64,000 bases of DNA from Rutpela maculata. Its lineage: Eukaryota > Arthropoda > Insecta > Coleoptera > Cerambycidae. The notes beneath the pieces were generated by a model. The model saw nothing but the letters and a program-made list of their open reading frames with translations. It was not told the DNA's origin and ran no database searches. Both the position numbers and the translations under genes were made by a program. This document shows positions 33,270-42,848 of this stretch, piece by piece (within the stretch, counting starts at the first letter, position 1; the number at the start of each line of letters is the position of its first letter). The stretch lies in the NCBI GenBank assembly GCA_936432065.2, contig OW386285.2, forward strand, positions 173,953,984 through 174,017,983. Reading direction: 5' to 3'.

Positions 33270-34310
33270 AGATTTGGAGTCATATTTCAACTCTGAGCTT
33301 GCTTCAATTCCACTTCTTCTCTTCAATAAGAAAGGGTTAATGAGGAAAATTAAGAAATCGTCTGTATGATATTTTCAATGCTGTACGAGAGAGGCCAATA
33401 GATTTTTCCGATTGCCAGTTCATTGTTGATGGCGGCAATTTGATTCATCGTGTAGTATGGCCGAAGCAGCTTTATTCGTAAACATTACGGCCAAAAAGTG
33501 ACTGTAGTGTTTGACGGATATGCTGACTGCAGTATGAAGAACATCGAAAGACAGCAGCGTCTTTTGAAACGCATTTCACCGGAAATTGTTTTTCATGAGA
33601 ACACGCCACTGAGTGAAACGCAAAATAAAATGATAAACAATCTCACAAAAAGGAACGGTTTATTTCGCAATTGGTGGAGAGATTTAAAAACGAGGGAATC
33701 AAAACAATTACTGCTGTAGACGACGTTGACGTACTCATAGTTCAAACCGCCTTAAACGAATCTCATGGAAACGATACAGTGGTCATCCTCGGACAAGATA
33801 TTGATCTTCTCGCATGGATTATCGCTCTCGCACCTGAAGATAAAGATATCCGTTTCTTAAGAGAGGCTCAGAGATAAATAAAAAATAAAGATTACAGTTC
33901 TCGTGACTTGCAGTCTTCGGAAGTTTTAACAAGCTGTATGGCCACACGTTCAGTGGATGCGATAATACTTCAGCTTTCTTTGGTAAAGGAAAAGTGCAAA
34001 CGGTGGAATGCGTCAATAAAAGAAAAAATCTCGAAGAGGTTGTCCGTATATTCAACAACCGTAGCTCAACGAAAAAAGAAATTACATCTCTGAATCATCA
34101 AAGATTCATTATCTTAAGTTAGTCCGCCAATCTAGTACTACCGGGATTCTACGAAGACTGCCAGCAACATCCGAGGCATTACGTCAACATTCTTACAGAG
34201 TATTTCTCCAAATTCATGTTTGACGAGGAGAAAACTTGGAACCAACGGAATGCAGAAAAGCAGAAAATAATATAAAATATTTCAAAGAGATGATATACTT
34301 AAAGAAGTAA
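33270..34310 (+). pseudogene. Degenerate FEN1/XPG-like nuclease gene of element X
   Basis: Pieces in order over several frames: SYFNSELASIPLLLFNKKGL (about 33,280), IVDGGNLIHRVVWPK (about 33,425-33,470), VTVVFDGY (33,498-33,521), TAVDDVDVLIVQTAL (about 33,710-33,755), TVVILGQDIDLL (about 33,778-33,812), FSGCDNTSAFFGKGK (about 33,948-33,995), STKKEIT, and a C-terminal block with a stop. Breaks include a deletion after VVWPK, a frameshift near 33,650, stops near 33,875, and loss of about 60 bp at 34,087. Order and acidic positions follow FEN1/XPG nucleases: N-terminal Asp, VFDG, acidic helix, D-x-D strand, then GCD before a Gly-rich helix-hairpin-like region. The family match is recognition of a common uncharacterised insect repeat protein; the fold call is inference. 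Confidence 0.8.
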
Positions 34311-34333
34311 AATGTTCAAAACTTAATCATTTT

Positions 34334-34556
34334 GGAGCAAAAATGTAAATATTTCCCTCCAGCAAGAGACAAATTTTTGAATTGTTTAAAAATTTTTGAA
34401 AAGCATTCGAGATGACTCCAACAAACTATCATTAATTAGTATAGCAAAATTTATGATTAACCAACAAATATATTCTAGAGTTTTGGTCTCGAATTCTTTT
34501 TAAAACATTTTTATTTCTTGCTAGAGGAAAATATTTACATTTTTGCTCCAGAATAA
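34334..34556. mobile_element. Small fold-back element in X, right copy
   Basis: Counterpart of 21,940-22,165, with ends GGAGCAAAAATGTAAATATT and its inverse. Interior non-coding. Confidence 0.7.
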
Positions 34557-34599
34557 TCTAGGTTTTTAAAATATCTTTGGAAGGTGGAAGATTACACTG

Positions 34600-34800
34600 G
34601 TCAACATTCAGTTTGAAAAAATACACCGGACTCTACCTAGGTACCCTCAGATTTTTTCAACCACCTTTTCTTAGTTTGACCTTCGGATGTCCTTGAACCT
34701 GACGTGATAGAGCTTAACCGACCTCGGCATCGGAATCAGCGACCCCAAAAACCCCTGGGTACCTAGGTAGAGTTCTGTGTATTTTTTTATACTAAATGTT
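34600..34800. repeat. Single minisatellite monomer between inverted flanks in X
   Basis: Flanks CTCTACCTAGGTACCC and GGGTACCTAGGTAGAG enclose about one monomer in reverse orientation relative to 16,300-17,020. Confidence 0.75.
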
Positions 34801-35277
34801 GACCTGTGTTATTACTATTCTTTTATTTTCTGCTTTTAACCCCCCCCCCAATAAAAATCGTCTTCTATTTTTTTTTTACTTTTACTATATAAGGCCAGCA
34901 GCAGTGACAAATAGTGGATTAAGGGCAACTAGTTACATTAAGGAATGTTCGTGTCCTGTTAAATAAATACCTTAAACAAATACCTTTTTTAATTTGCTCT
35001 AAGCTATAAAGGGGTACAAAAATATTTGTTTCTGAACAAAATAAACGTTTTTTTATTCCCAAATTGAAAAAATTTAAAAACCCATTGATCTCTAGAAAGT
35101 ATTATTTCTGTGTATAAAAGTTATTTATATTTTTAGTAAGATAATTTTAGTTACCATATCTATAGATGTATTTAGGAATAGTATGCCTCTTTACTATGTT
35201 GCCAAGTTTAGGAGGCGATATCGCTACTTTATTGTAAGGAAGCATTTAATACCTATATACATCAAGTGTTTAAAACA

Positions 35278-35291
35278 GCAGCGCCACCTGG
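35278..35291 (-). promoter_or_regulatory. CTCF-like motif in right X arm
   Basis: Reverse complement of CCAGGTGGCGCTGC. In the palindrome it points toward the copy at 20,983-20,996. Confidence 0.35.
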
Positions 35292-35595
35292 TAAAAAATG
35301 TAGTGGACTATGGTGTATGTTTACATATGTTTATAGGTATTTTCCGCCTCCAAAAAAAGTGTCGTTAAATGCTTCTATCTCTCTATTTCTTCCCTTTTTG
35401 TCATAATCTTATATGCGCACCAATAAAGCTGATCATTATTGATAATAATGAGTCATGAATTTACTAATTATCAAGACATTCGCGATGAAAACAACACAAA
35501 ACGTCTCCGCCTCCGAAATCGGAGGCGAACGCGTAAAATCGGAGGCAAACACCACCTAACCATATAACATTCGGAGGTGTATGAGTACTAAATGC

Positions 35596-35598
<3 letters not shown>

Positions 35599-35687
<89 letters not shown>
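35599..35687. repeat. (TA)n microsatellite at outer right edge of the X palindrome
   Basis: About 89 bp of pure TA. Beyond it (35,688-35,822) lies unclassified sequence before the DIRS element. Confidence 0.98.
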
Positions 35688-35690
<3 letters not shown>

Positions 35691-35822
35691 AACGGTCATT
35701 TTTATTTATAGTCATAAAAGCCCTTAAATTACGTTATTTTATATTTTTCGTGCATAAATTACCTATTTTGTTACCTTTTAAAAAATAAATTACCGCCGCT
35801 ACTGTCGGATATTTGTTAATCT

Positions 35823-36003
35823 TATTTTAGGCCTATGCCGTCGGCTTGACCCTTATGAGATTACGTCTCTGTTTTCTCTGCTGCACGCGCTGCCACTCTC
35901 TCTCACTTATACCCGTTCCCACGTCCTGTCAGTCTCCCGCTCTTGGCTGATACCTCTGTGCTCAGCGGTTGCCAGGCGATACCGGGATTTTTATTCAGTA
36001 CGC
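35823..36003 (+). repeat. DIRS left inverted terminal repeat
   Basis: About 155 bp (35,849-36,003) inverted at 41,352-41,505, plus an outer 26 bp complementary to the internal region. Shared blocks include GAGATTACGTCTCTG and CAGCGGTTGCCAGGC. Confidence 0.9.
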
Positions 36004-36319
36004 TTTGTTTGTCATATTGATGTACGTGCTGCTCTCGTTTCTCCAATACGTTTTAGTTTAAAGTTTTTTCTTTCAAGTGTATATCTTTTCAGTGGTGATT
36101 TGTATCTTTTGCCAAGGTAAGATATATGCAATTAATATTTTTTCTCTCTTTTTCTTTAGAATAATCCTAAATCTCTGCTTGCAAGTTCGTTTACAACATC
36201 TTGCTTTAAAGAGGTGATCCAAGCACTCTTCGGTCTTGATCACAGCAAATAAAGGTGTTTCCTATTTGTTTAGGCTATACACCGATTTAAAATATGAGAT
36301 TGTACTGGATATTAGGGCT

Positions 36320-36660
36320 TGATCTAAGGGATTAGTGCGGCTCGATCAATCCGGCCATGCCGCTCGATCGAGGAAGCCGTACGGCTGGATCCAGTGAAGC
36401 GCGCGGCTCGATTAATCCGGCCGTGCCGTCCGCTCGATCGAGGAAACCGTATGGCTGCTTCTAGTGAGCCGTACAGCTGAATCCAGTGAGCCGTGCGGCT
36501 CAACTTGGGCCGTGCGCCTCACTTTTGAGGAGCGTGTCTCGGTTTTTTTTGAGTAGTGTGGTTCAGATTTCGAGACGTACGTCTCGAAATTTTAGCCGCG
36601 CGTTTCGAATTTGAGACATGCTTCTGGATATTTTGAGCAACTTTTTGATCTATTTAATAG
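36320..36660 (+). repeat. GC-rich repetitive leader of the DIRS element
   Basis: Short imperfect repeats built on GCCGTGCGGCTC, GCTCGATCGAGGAA and GATCCAGTGA, followed by GAGACGTACGTCTCG, a perfect palindrome. Much more GC-rich than the surroundings and likely structured RNA ahead of the gag-like frame. Confidence 0.65.
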
Positions 36661-36708
36661 CATGCGGTTTTAAGTTGGCTAATGGTCGCAATTTTCTTAT
36701 TCTAGAGA

Positions 36709-38253
36709 ATGGCTGCTGTCATGTCACTGGAAGATTTGGCGGATTTAGTCCCCGCGGTTCCAGAGGAGGCCGCTATTTTTGGTCGCATTAAAAAATTGGC
36801 AATCACATACTTGCCCGACGGATGGAGACAATGGAAAGCTTTTGAATTTTCTAAAGAAGAACTCCTTGGAGAAGAGTGTGATCCCCAAATCTTAAACAAA
36901 ATAAGGTTTGCTCTTCCCACAGTGGGTTTGGTACAAGCATTCGATCCAGAAACGACAAGCCTATCAGAAAAAGCCTACAGGAATATGAAGGTCAAAATGT
37001 TAAGCTGGCCTTTTTGTATTGGCTTAATAATCAGACCAGCCAATTTGGCAGCGAGAATAAGAGGGTCTGCAGTGCAAAATGAGTTAGTAATTGCTGCTCT
37101 GGCTGATCTGAAACCGCTTTTGGTTTCTCGCAAGGAAGCTTCCCGGCAGCTTTCTGAAGATTTTTCTGATGCTGAAAGTTTCCAGGATGGGACCTCTAGT
37201 CAAGCCCCCAGTTCCTCTAAGTTAAAGGAAGAAAGCAGAATGGACAAGTTGGAAAAATCTAATGAGGAACTTAAAGCAATGTTTCAGTCGTTTGTGGAAA
37301 GCTTTAATACAGAAGAGGAAAACGTGTCTCCAGATGTTGATGAGTCAATAAACGAGGTCTTCTTCGACGATCAAGAAGAGCAAAGCCACATCCCTCCTCT
37401 CTTGGATCTCGACCTAGGGGCGAATTGTTCCACTAATGAAGGCTATGAGTTTGATTTCAATCCACAGACAAAAGAGCAAGAACCACCGATTCCTTCTGCT
37501 AAACCCCATATTGAGGCACAAGGAATAGAGTGTCTTAGATTAGGAAAATCATCATTTACTCGAATAATATATTCAGAGGTGCAGAAAAAGTTACAAGCTT
37601 CTCCCGTGTTCACTGCTCTACAGGTGAACAACCAAATTTCCCATATGTCTTCCAATGGAGTACCACTTTATGAGCATATGGCAAAAGTAGATACAACATT
37701 CGGTGTTATTCTCCACGGGCTTCTACTTCAAAGGGATTCATTCTCAGAATCTATGAAATTTCTTATTACTAAACATCCATCAATTAAGAAGGATGTACAA
37801 GATACCCTAGCCGGATCCGATTCAGTCTTTAGGCAACTCTCTGATGATGTCCTGCAATACGTATGCGGCCACAAGGCAGAAATTATAGAGCAAAGAAGGA
37901 AGTTGTTTCTTCCAAAAAATAAACAGGTTGCGTCGTTAATGGAGGCTATACCTCCGTCTTCTTCACATCTTTTTGAGACAGAACCTCTGGCAGAACTAAT
38001 TAAACAGTATGGGAATTCCTTTCGTAGCTCTTTCAGGAAGTCCACCGGCTACAACCAACCAGCTCCCAAATTTCCTCAAGCTCAAACGAGGACAAATAAA
38101 TCACCAAGAAGGCCCTTTACCCAAGCGGCGGCGTTGCCTTTCTCTGGTCAAAAGTACAAGTCCTCAAGAGGTTTTACCTCTAGAAAGAACTCATATTCAG
38201 GCAAGAATGAGAGGTCAACTGAAAAGTCAGCTAAAAGACCAAGAAGGCTATGA
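36709..38253 (+). CDS. DIRS ORF1, gag-like protein
   Basis: 514 codons, intact. The N-terminal half has an acidic, Ser-rich linker after about residue 150. The central part holds a MDKLEKSNEELKAMFQSF coiled-coil-like helix. Residues about 280-420 (from GIECLRLG) form an ordered region. The C-terminus is basic and Ser/Arg/Lys-rich (about 440-514), fitting nucleic-acid binding. Position before RT and composition fit DIRS ORF1; there is no enzymatic motif. Its last 245 bp overlap the RT frame. The ATG at 36,709 is the first after the repetitive leader. Confidence 0.88.
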   Translation: MAAVMSLEDLADLVPAVPEEAAIFGRIKKLAITYLPDGWRQWKAFEFSKEELLGEECDPQILNKIRFALPTVGLVQAFDPETTSLSEKAYRNMKVKMLSWPFCIGLIIRPANLAARIRGSAVQNELVIAALADLKPLLVSRKEASRQLSEDFSDAESFQDGTSSQAPSSSKLKEESRMDKLEKSNEELKAMFQSFVESFNTEEENVSPDVDESINEVFFDDQEEQSHIPPLLDLDLGANCSTNEGYEFDFNPQTKEQEPPIPSAKPHIEAQGIECLRLGKSSFTRIIYSEVQKKLQASPVFTALQVNNQISHMSSNGVPLYEHMAKVDTTFGVILHGLLLQRDSFSESMKFLITKHPSIKKDVQDTLAGSDSVFRQLSDDVLQYVCGHKAEIIEQRRKLFLPKNKQVASLMEAIPPSSSHLFETEPLAELIKQYGNSFRSSFRKSTGYNQPAPKFPQAQTRTNKSPRRPFTQAAALPFSGQKYKSSRGFTSRKNSYSGKNERSTEKSAKRPRRL

Positions 38254-40129
38254 CGATTTGTCAACATCGTTCAGGGCGGGGCAACTGAAATGTTATTTAG
38301 AGCAATGGAAGAAGATAGGAGCCCCAAAAAGAATTCTGGAAACCATAAAGGGTTACTCAATTCCATTTGTCAGAAAACCTCCTCTGTTGGCTCTCACGGA
38401 AGTCAACATTCATTCTACATACGCAACCTCGGGGATGGACGCCGAGATAGAGAAGATGGTCGATCAAGGTGTTCTGGAAACGTCCCATTTTGCAACAGGT
38501 TTTTTGTCTCAGATGTTTTTGGTACCAAAGTCAGACGGCTCCAAAAGACCGGTCTTCAACTTAAAAGCTCTAAATCAATTTCTCCGCCCGAAAAAGTTTC
38601 ACCTTATAAATCATCTCAAGATGCCGCTATTTCTACAAAGCAAGGATTTTATGACCAAAATCGACATGTCTCAAGCATATTTCCATATTCCAATAAAAGA
38701 AAGATACCGAAGATTCCTATCCCTGCTACACAAAAAGGAAGTATATCACATGACATGTTTACCATTCGGCCTCTCGAGTGCACCTCTCGAGTTTTCAAGA
38801 ATTTCCAACTGGCTGGCAGATTACCTTCGCAAGAAAGGGATGAGGATAGTAGTGTACTTGGACGATTTTTTGCTTGCAAACCAAAATCCGGACATTCTCC
38901 GTTCACAAACAAGAAGCGCTATAAGCTTCCTGAAATCTCTGGGTTGGCAGATAAACAAGGAAAAATCAATAGTAGAACCTCAAACACAATTGGAATACCT
39001 AGGAGTTTACTGGGACACTGTAAACAACTTAATATCACTACCCGTAAAAAAGAAGAACTCTATAAGAAAAGATTTAAGGCCTATTCTGATCAATTGCCAG
39101 TGGAACTGGGAGATAGCCAAACGCCTTCTGGGAAAAATGAATTTCGCATCTTTTGTCGTCCCGATGGGAAGACTGCATTCGAGAGACATGCTTCGAGCAA
39201 GCCTAGCGCTTCCCGAAGACAATCCAAGGTTAAACTTTCGAATTCCAGAAAGAGTGCTTTTAGAATGTCAATGGTGGATGCGAAATATAGAACAGAATTC
39301 TCCTCTTTTCCACAAGAACCCGGAGATATTTGTATCAACCGATGCGAGCAACATTGGTTGGGGAGCTCAGATAGAGAACAAGATAGTAAGTGGAATCTGG
39401 TCCCCGTTTCAGAAAAATTGGCACATAAATTGCCGAGAGATGTTCGCTGTGTATGCGGTTCTGAAGGAAATAGTTATGGACTTGAAAGGCAAAACGGTAC
39501 TGATTCAGTCGGACAACAGCACAGTTGTTTCCTATATAAAAAATCAGGGAGGAATGAAATCAGTAAGACTGTTAAGAATGACTCAAGCTATATTCAGTCT
39601 TGCTCAACATTGGAAGATAACACTGTTAGTTCAGTACATACCCAGTATGTACAACGATATTGCGGACAGTCTTTCGAGAAACAAATCTCTACCAGACTGG
39701 CATTTACTTCCGAGCATAACGAACCAAATATTCAAGATATGGGGTACTCCGCAGATAGACCTATTTGCGACCAATCAGTCAAGGGTTGTGGAATGCTACG
39801 TTTCCAGGGATGTAAGGGATCATCAAGCCCAGTTCACGAACGCCTTCAGCAAGGAGTGGATTTATCATCTTGCTTGGATATTTCCTCCTCCCAGCTTAAT
39901 ACTGAGAGTACTGAACCATCTAAATACAGCAGAGGGAGTATTTATTCTAATTGCACCAAAATGGGACAAGGTATTCTGAAGGGTGGATATAAAAGCACGG
40001 GCGATAGCACCCCCAAAGCAATTAGTAAATCTTCACTTGGGTCTGGTAGACGCTCAGACACAAAACCATCTGCCTCGAGCTCACAAGTTATGCTTGGAAG
40101 CTTGGAAGGTATGGGGTGGGTCAATTTAA
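38009..40129 (+). CDS. DIRS ORF2, reverse transcriptase and RNase H, with internal TGA
   Basis: The frame is open from 38,009 to a TGA at 39,977-39,979 (656 codons), then open again for 49 codons to TAA at 40,127-40,129. RT motifs: MFLVPKSDGSKRPV, TKIDMSQAYFHIP, CLPFGLSSAP and VYLDDFLL with YLDD near residue 283. RNase H: STDASNIGWGAQ near 444, SDNSTVVSY near 501 and DIADSLSR after about 550. The extra 49 codons contain LPRAHKLCLEAWK, typical of the end of DIRS RT frames, so the TGA is probably a nonsense mutation. Overlaps ORF1 at its start. Confidence 0.9.
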
Positions 40130-41091
40130 TAAATGATTGGTCCATTGAGGATAAGATCTTGCTCGAAAGCTCATGGCGAAAATCCTCTCTCAAGATATAC
40201 ACATCTCCTTGGAACGATTGGGTTGCTTGGTCCAAAGAAAAGGGTATTTTAGCGATTGATCCTGACCCAAAGTTGGTAGCTCAATATCTTGCTTACTTGC
40301 ACCGTGTTAAGAAATATGCACCAAGTACAATTAAGCTACACAAATCAGTGATAGCCACGTTTGCCAACCCTTCTAAAAGTGAACAAACTACGGGACACCC
40401 ACTCATTAAACGAATACTTAAGGCTATTGAAATTGCTAAACCAATTTTGAACAAGAAAAATATATGGAATGTGAACCAACTTATCACCTGGATGAAATCG
40501 GACCAGGTAGACGAGGATAGTATTTTCCAGGCATCTCGAAGATTGGCCTTAATTTTGCTACTGTCATCAGGACGTAGGATACGTGATTTGACACTTTTGA
40601 AAATAGACAAGCAATCGATGTATATGGATCAGGAATCAGTTTCGTTTTGGCCGGAATTCGGCTCCAAAACAGATAAGAGTAATTATAGGCAATCTGGTTG
40701 GAGACTTCTAAAGAATTCAGAGCTGAACTTGGATCCAGTATATTGGGTAAAAACCTTAATTAGGGTATCGTCCAATAGAAGGAAAGCCAGAGAAGACTTA
40801 ACACATCTTTTCATAACGAGTCGTGGAAGAGTAGGCCCAGCATCTAGAGCGGCCATTGCAGGATGGGTAAAAACGGCATTTGTCAGTGCTAAGATTGGTT
40901 ATTCACCAGGCAGCATTAGATCTGCGGTTTCATCCTCCCGATTTCGAAATGAGGTTCCTTTAGATATAATTTTAAGAAATGGAAACTGGAAGGATAAAGA
41001 GAACTTCTTTAAATATTATTATAGGGAGATCGATAACTCGCCTAAACCTTCGCAGGAAAATATTTGTGATTCTATTTTCATACCTATTTAG
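40090..41091 (+). CDS. DIRS ORF3, tyrosine recombinase
   Basis: I place the start at the ATG at 40,090 (334 codons), overlapping the end of ORF2. The same frame is open back to 38,290, but that upstream part lies antiphase to the RT domain and is Ser/Lys-rich without motifs. N-terminal core-binding helices (LIDP-like LAIDPDPKLVAQYLAYLH) precede the catalytic domain. Catalytic positions: Arg in SSGRRIRDL (40,573), Arg in PGSIRSAVSS (40,918) and Tyr in the KYYYREI cluster (41,014-41,022). The position usually His in HxxR is Gly (GSIR). It integrates circular DNA intermediates in the nucleus. Looks intact. Confidence 0.9.
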   Translation: MLGSLEGMGWVNLINDWSIEDKILLESSWRKSSLKIYTSPWNDWVAWSKEKGILAIDPDPKLVAQYLAYLHRVKKYAPSTIKLHKSVIATFANPSKSEQTTGHPLIKRILKAIEIAKPILNKKNIWNVNQLITWMKSDQVDEDSIFQASRRLALILLLSSGRRIRDLTLLKIDKQSMYMDQESVSFWPEFGSKTDKSNYRQSGWRLLKNSELNLDPVYWVKTLIRVSSNRRKAREDLTHLFITSRGRVGPASRAAIAGWVKTAFVSAKIGYSPGSIRSAVSSSRFRNEVPLDIILRNGNWKDKENFFKYYYREIDNSPKPSQENICDSIFIPI

Positions 41092-41225
41092 TTATTCTTA
41101 GTTTTGATGTTACCTACTTTTCGTTTTGTTGATATTTATTAACATAGCGTTATAATTGTTTGAAATATATTTTATATAAAAACAAAAAGCTTTGATATTT
41201 TCACAGTCAGATCCTAAACACTTCT

Positions 41226-41325
41226 CATAAGGGTCAAGCCGACGGCATAGGCCTAAAATATACAGCGTTTTCCCCCCGAAGGGAAGAAAACGACTTATTT
41301 TGGGCCTTGCCTAGGCTTGACCCCA
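41226..41325 (+). repeat. DIRS internal complementary region
   Basis: Reverse complement of the left outer end (35,823-35,868) joined to the reverse complement of the right outer end (41,498-41,573). It is the template believed to allow completion and circularisation of DIRS cDNA. Confidence 0.92.
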
Positions 41326-41351
41326 GTAAGTTCTTGACGACTTACTTCGAA

Positions 41352-41573
41352 AAGGTACTGAATAAAAATCCCGGTATTGCCTGGCAACCGCTGAGCACAG
41401 AGGTATCAGCCAAGAGCGGGAGACTGACAGGACGTGGGAATGGGTATAAGTGAGAGAGAGTGGCAGCGCGTGCAGCAGAGAAAACAGAGACGTAATCTCA
41501 TAAGGGTCAAGCCTAGGCAAGGCCCAAAATAAGTCGTTTTCTTCCCTTCGGGGGGAAAACGCTGTATATTTTA
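41352..41573 (-). repeat. DIRS right inverted terminal repeat and right end
   Basis: 41,352-41,505 is inverted relative to the left repeat. The last 70 bp include CTTCCCTTCGGGGGGAAAAC and match the internal complementary region. Confidence 0.9.
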
Positions 41574-42758
41574 ACCGCTATGGAGGATGATGTCATGCAA
41601 TAGCACGACGTCTAGTTCCACTAGAGGTAACATTTTGAAAACTAGACACATGATTGGTCCTTTCAAATGTTATGCTATGTCATAATGTTGCTCCCCACCC
41701 ACCCATTATAAATATCGCGAAAAGCGTCAACCATGACACTTCCACGGCCGCTTTAAGCGTGCCCACAGTCATCACATTTTAACTTGAATTTGAGGAACTA
41801 AAGTAATAGTTCCAGTATTAAAATGTTTAGTCTTTCTCAACTTTTATTATAATACGTTTATTGTCTTTTGTCTCGTGAATTTAACCATATCTTGTTAACA
41901 AGAATTAGTCAAGTGTTTGATTATGTTTGTTTTTTTTTTCGAGAAATAGAATATAATAATATTCTTGTTTATGTAAAAACTACGTAAAAATGATTTAATA
42001 GTGTTGTAACCCTACGTATACTTTGGTGCCCAATTATAGAGGTGTGCTACAATCCAGTGAAAGTGTTTTCTGTTCATCGGGAGTTTTGTAAGTAGAATAA
42101 AACCATTCATTTCCCGTCCAACGATCCAACAATTAACTCTTTAGTGCAGTGTTTTTGGTTGCACTTCACTTTTTAAGCGACATTGTGAAAACTATCTTTT
42201 CCGTCTGTTTCGTTTTCGCATAAATAGACACACTGTTCTCGTGTGATGCAATTTTAATCACTTGATATAGACATTTGTTTATTCATAAAGAAAATATGTA
42301 ACTAATCACTGGTGTATATACACCTTATTTGTCTTTTAGTTAAGTTTTATTGTACTATCTTTAGATTCATCGTTTGATAAATATTTTATTATTCATTCGA
42401 AAACGGTTTGTTTTAAATTTTCTTTTAGTAAGCGAGTGAACAATTTTATAACTGTTTTTCCTTTGAATAATTACTGAATTGGCCAATATCCACTAGGTAT
42501 ATTGCTTTGAGTATTTTGTTACCTTTAAATATGTATATAATTTATTTGTGTACAGTTATGTTTGTCTCTCCGTACACCTGTGAATTTGTTTGATTATTTG
42601 TTTGTACTTCTTTATTCGTTAGCACAAATTTATTCGCCCATACCCTGTAGTGTTATTCTCATTTGCTCTACCACTTTGTTAATAAATTAGTTTATTGTTA
42701 ATTTCGTATTTTTATTTATTTAGAATTCATTTTAAATAACCCCAAGAGAGACAGGGAG

Positions 42759-42763
<5 letters not shown>
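41574..42763. other. Unclassified sequence after the DIRS element
   Basis: 1.2 kb with no supportable gene. A TATAAATA block near 41,708 and a GTAAGTAG donor-like sequence near 42,088 are seen, but nothing ties them together. Confidence 0.4.

Positions 42764-42844
<81 letters not shown>
42764..42844. repeat. (TA)n microsatellite
   Basis: About 81 bp of TA with one C interruption. It marks the left edge of the long direct duplication. Confidence 0.97.

Positions 42845-42848
<4 letters not shown>

Larger units (their letters stand above)
31504..35598 (+). mobile_element. Element X, right copy of the palindrome
   Basis: 4,095 bp between two TA tracts (3,463 bp without the hAT-like insertion and its duplication). 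The inner end is TGTGCATTTGTATC; the outer end is the reverse of CATGCATTTAGTAC. In order it holds a conserved non-coding block, the hAT-like insertion, a decayed nuclease gene on the plus strand, a small fold-back element, a minisatellite monomer between inverted CTACCTAGGTACC flanks, a CTCF-like site and GCCTCCG-rich terminal sequence. It has no intact gene, so it is non-autonomous now. Confidence 0.85.
35823..41573 (+). mobile_element. DIRS-type tyrosine-recombinase retrotransposon
   Basis: 5.75 kb element with inverted terminal repeats (about 35,849-36,003 and 41,352-41,505), an internal complementary region (41,226-41,325), a gag-like frame, RT/RNase H and a tyrosine recombinase. Both outer edges have the heptamer TATTTTA (35,823-35,829 and 41,567-41,573), which also occurs at the corresponding junction in the internal complementary region. 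That fits recombinase-mediated insertion at a shared core without target duplication. Structure is complete; one in-frame stop interrupts the RT frame. Confidence 0.95.

Noticed and set aside
15459..35598. Maverick/Polinton element, suggested by multi-kb inverted repeats around a large interior
   Set aside because: The interior is an LTR retrotransposon with its own target duplication; no polymerase B, retroviral-like integrase or capsid genes of that class are present.
38290..41091. A single 933-residue DIRS protein
   Set aside because: The first ~600 codons lie over the RT/RNase H domain in another frame and show no motif; only the part from about 40,090 looks like a recombinase. Kept as a finding because the frame is unusually long.
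41311..41520. 69-residue minus-strand frame
   Set aside because: It lies in the DIRS internal complementary region and right inverted repeat and has no coding signature.
42000..42110. Host non-coding exon with GTAAGTAG donor
   Set aside because: A lone donor-like site in AT-rich DNA with no partner exon.
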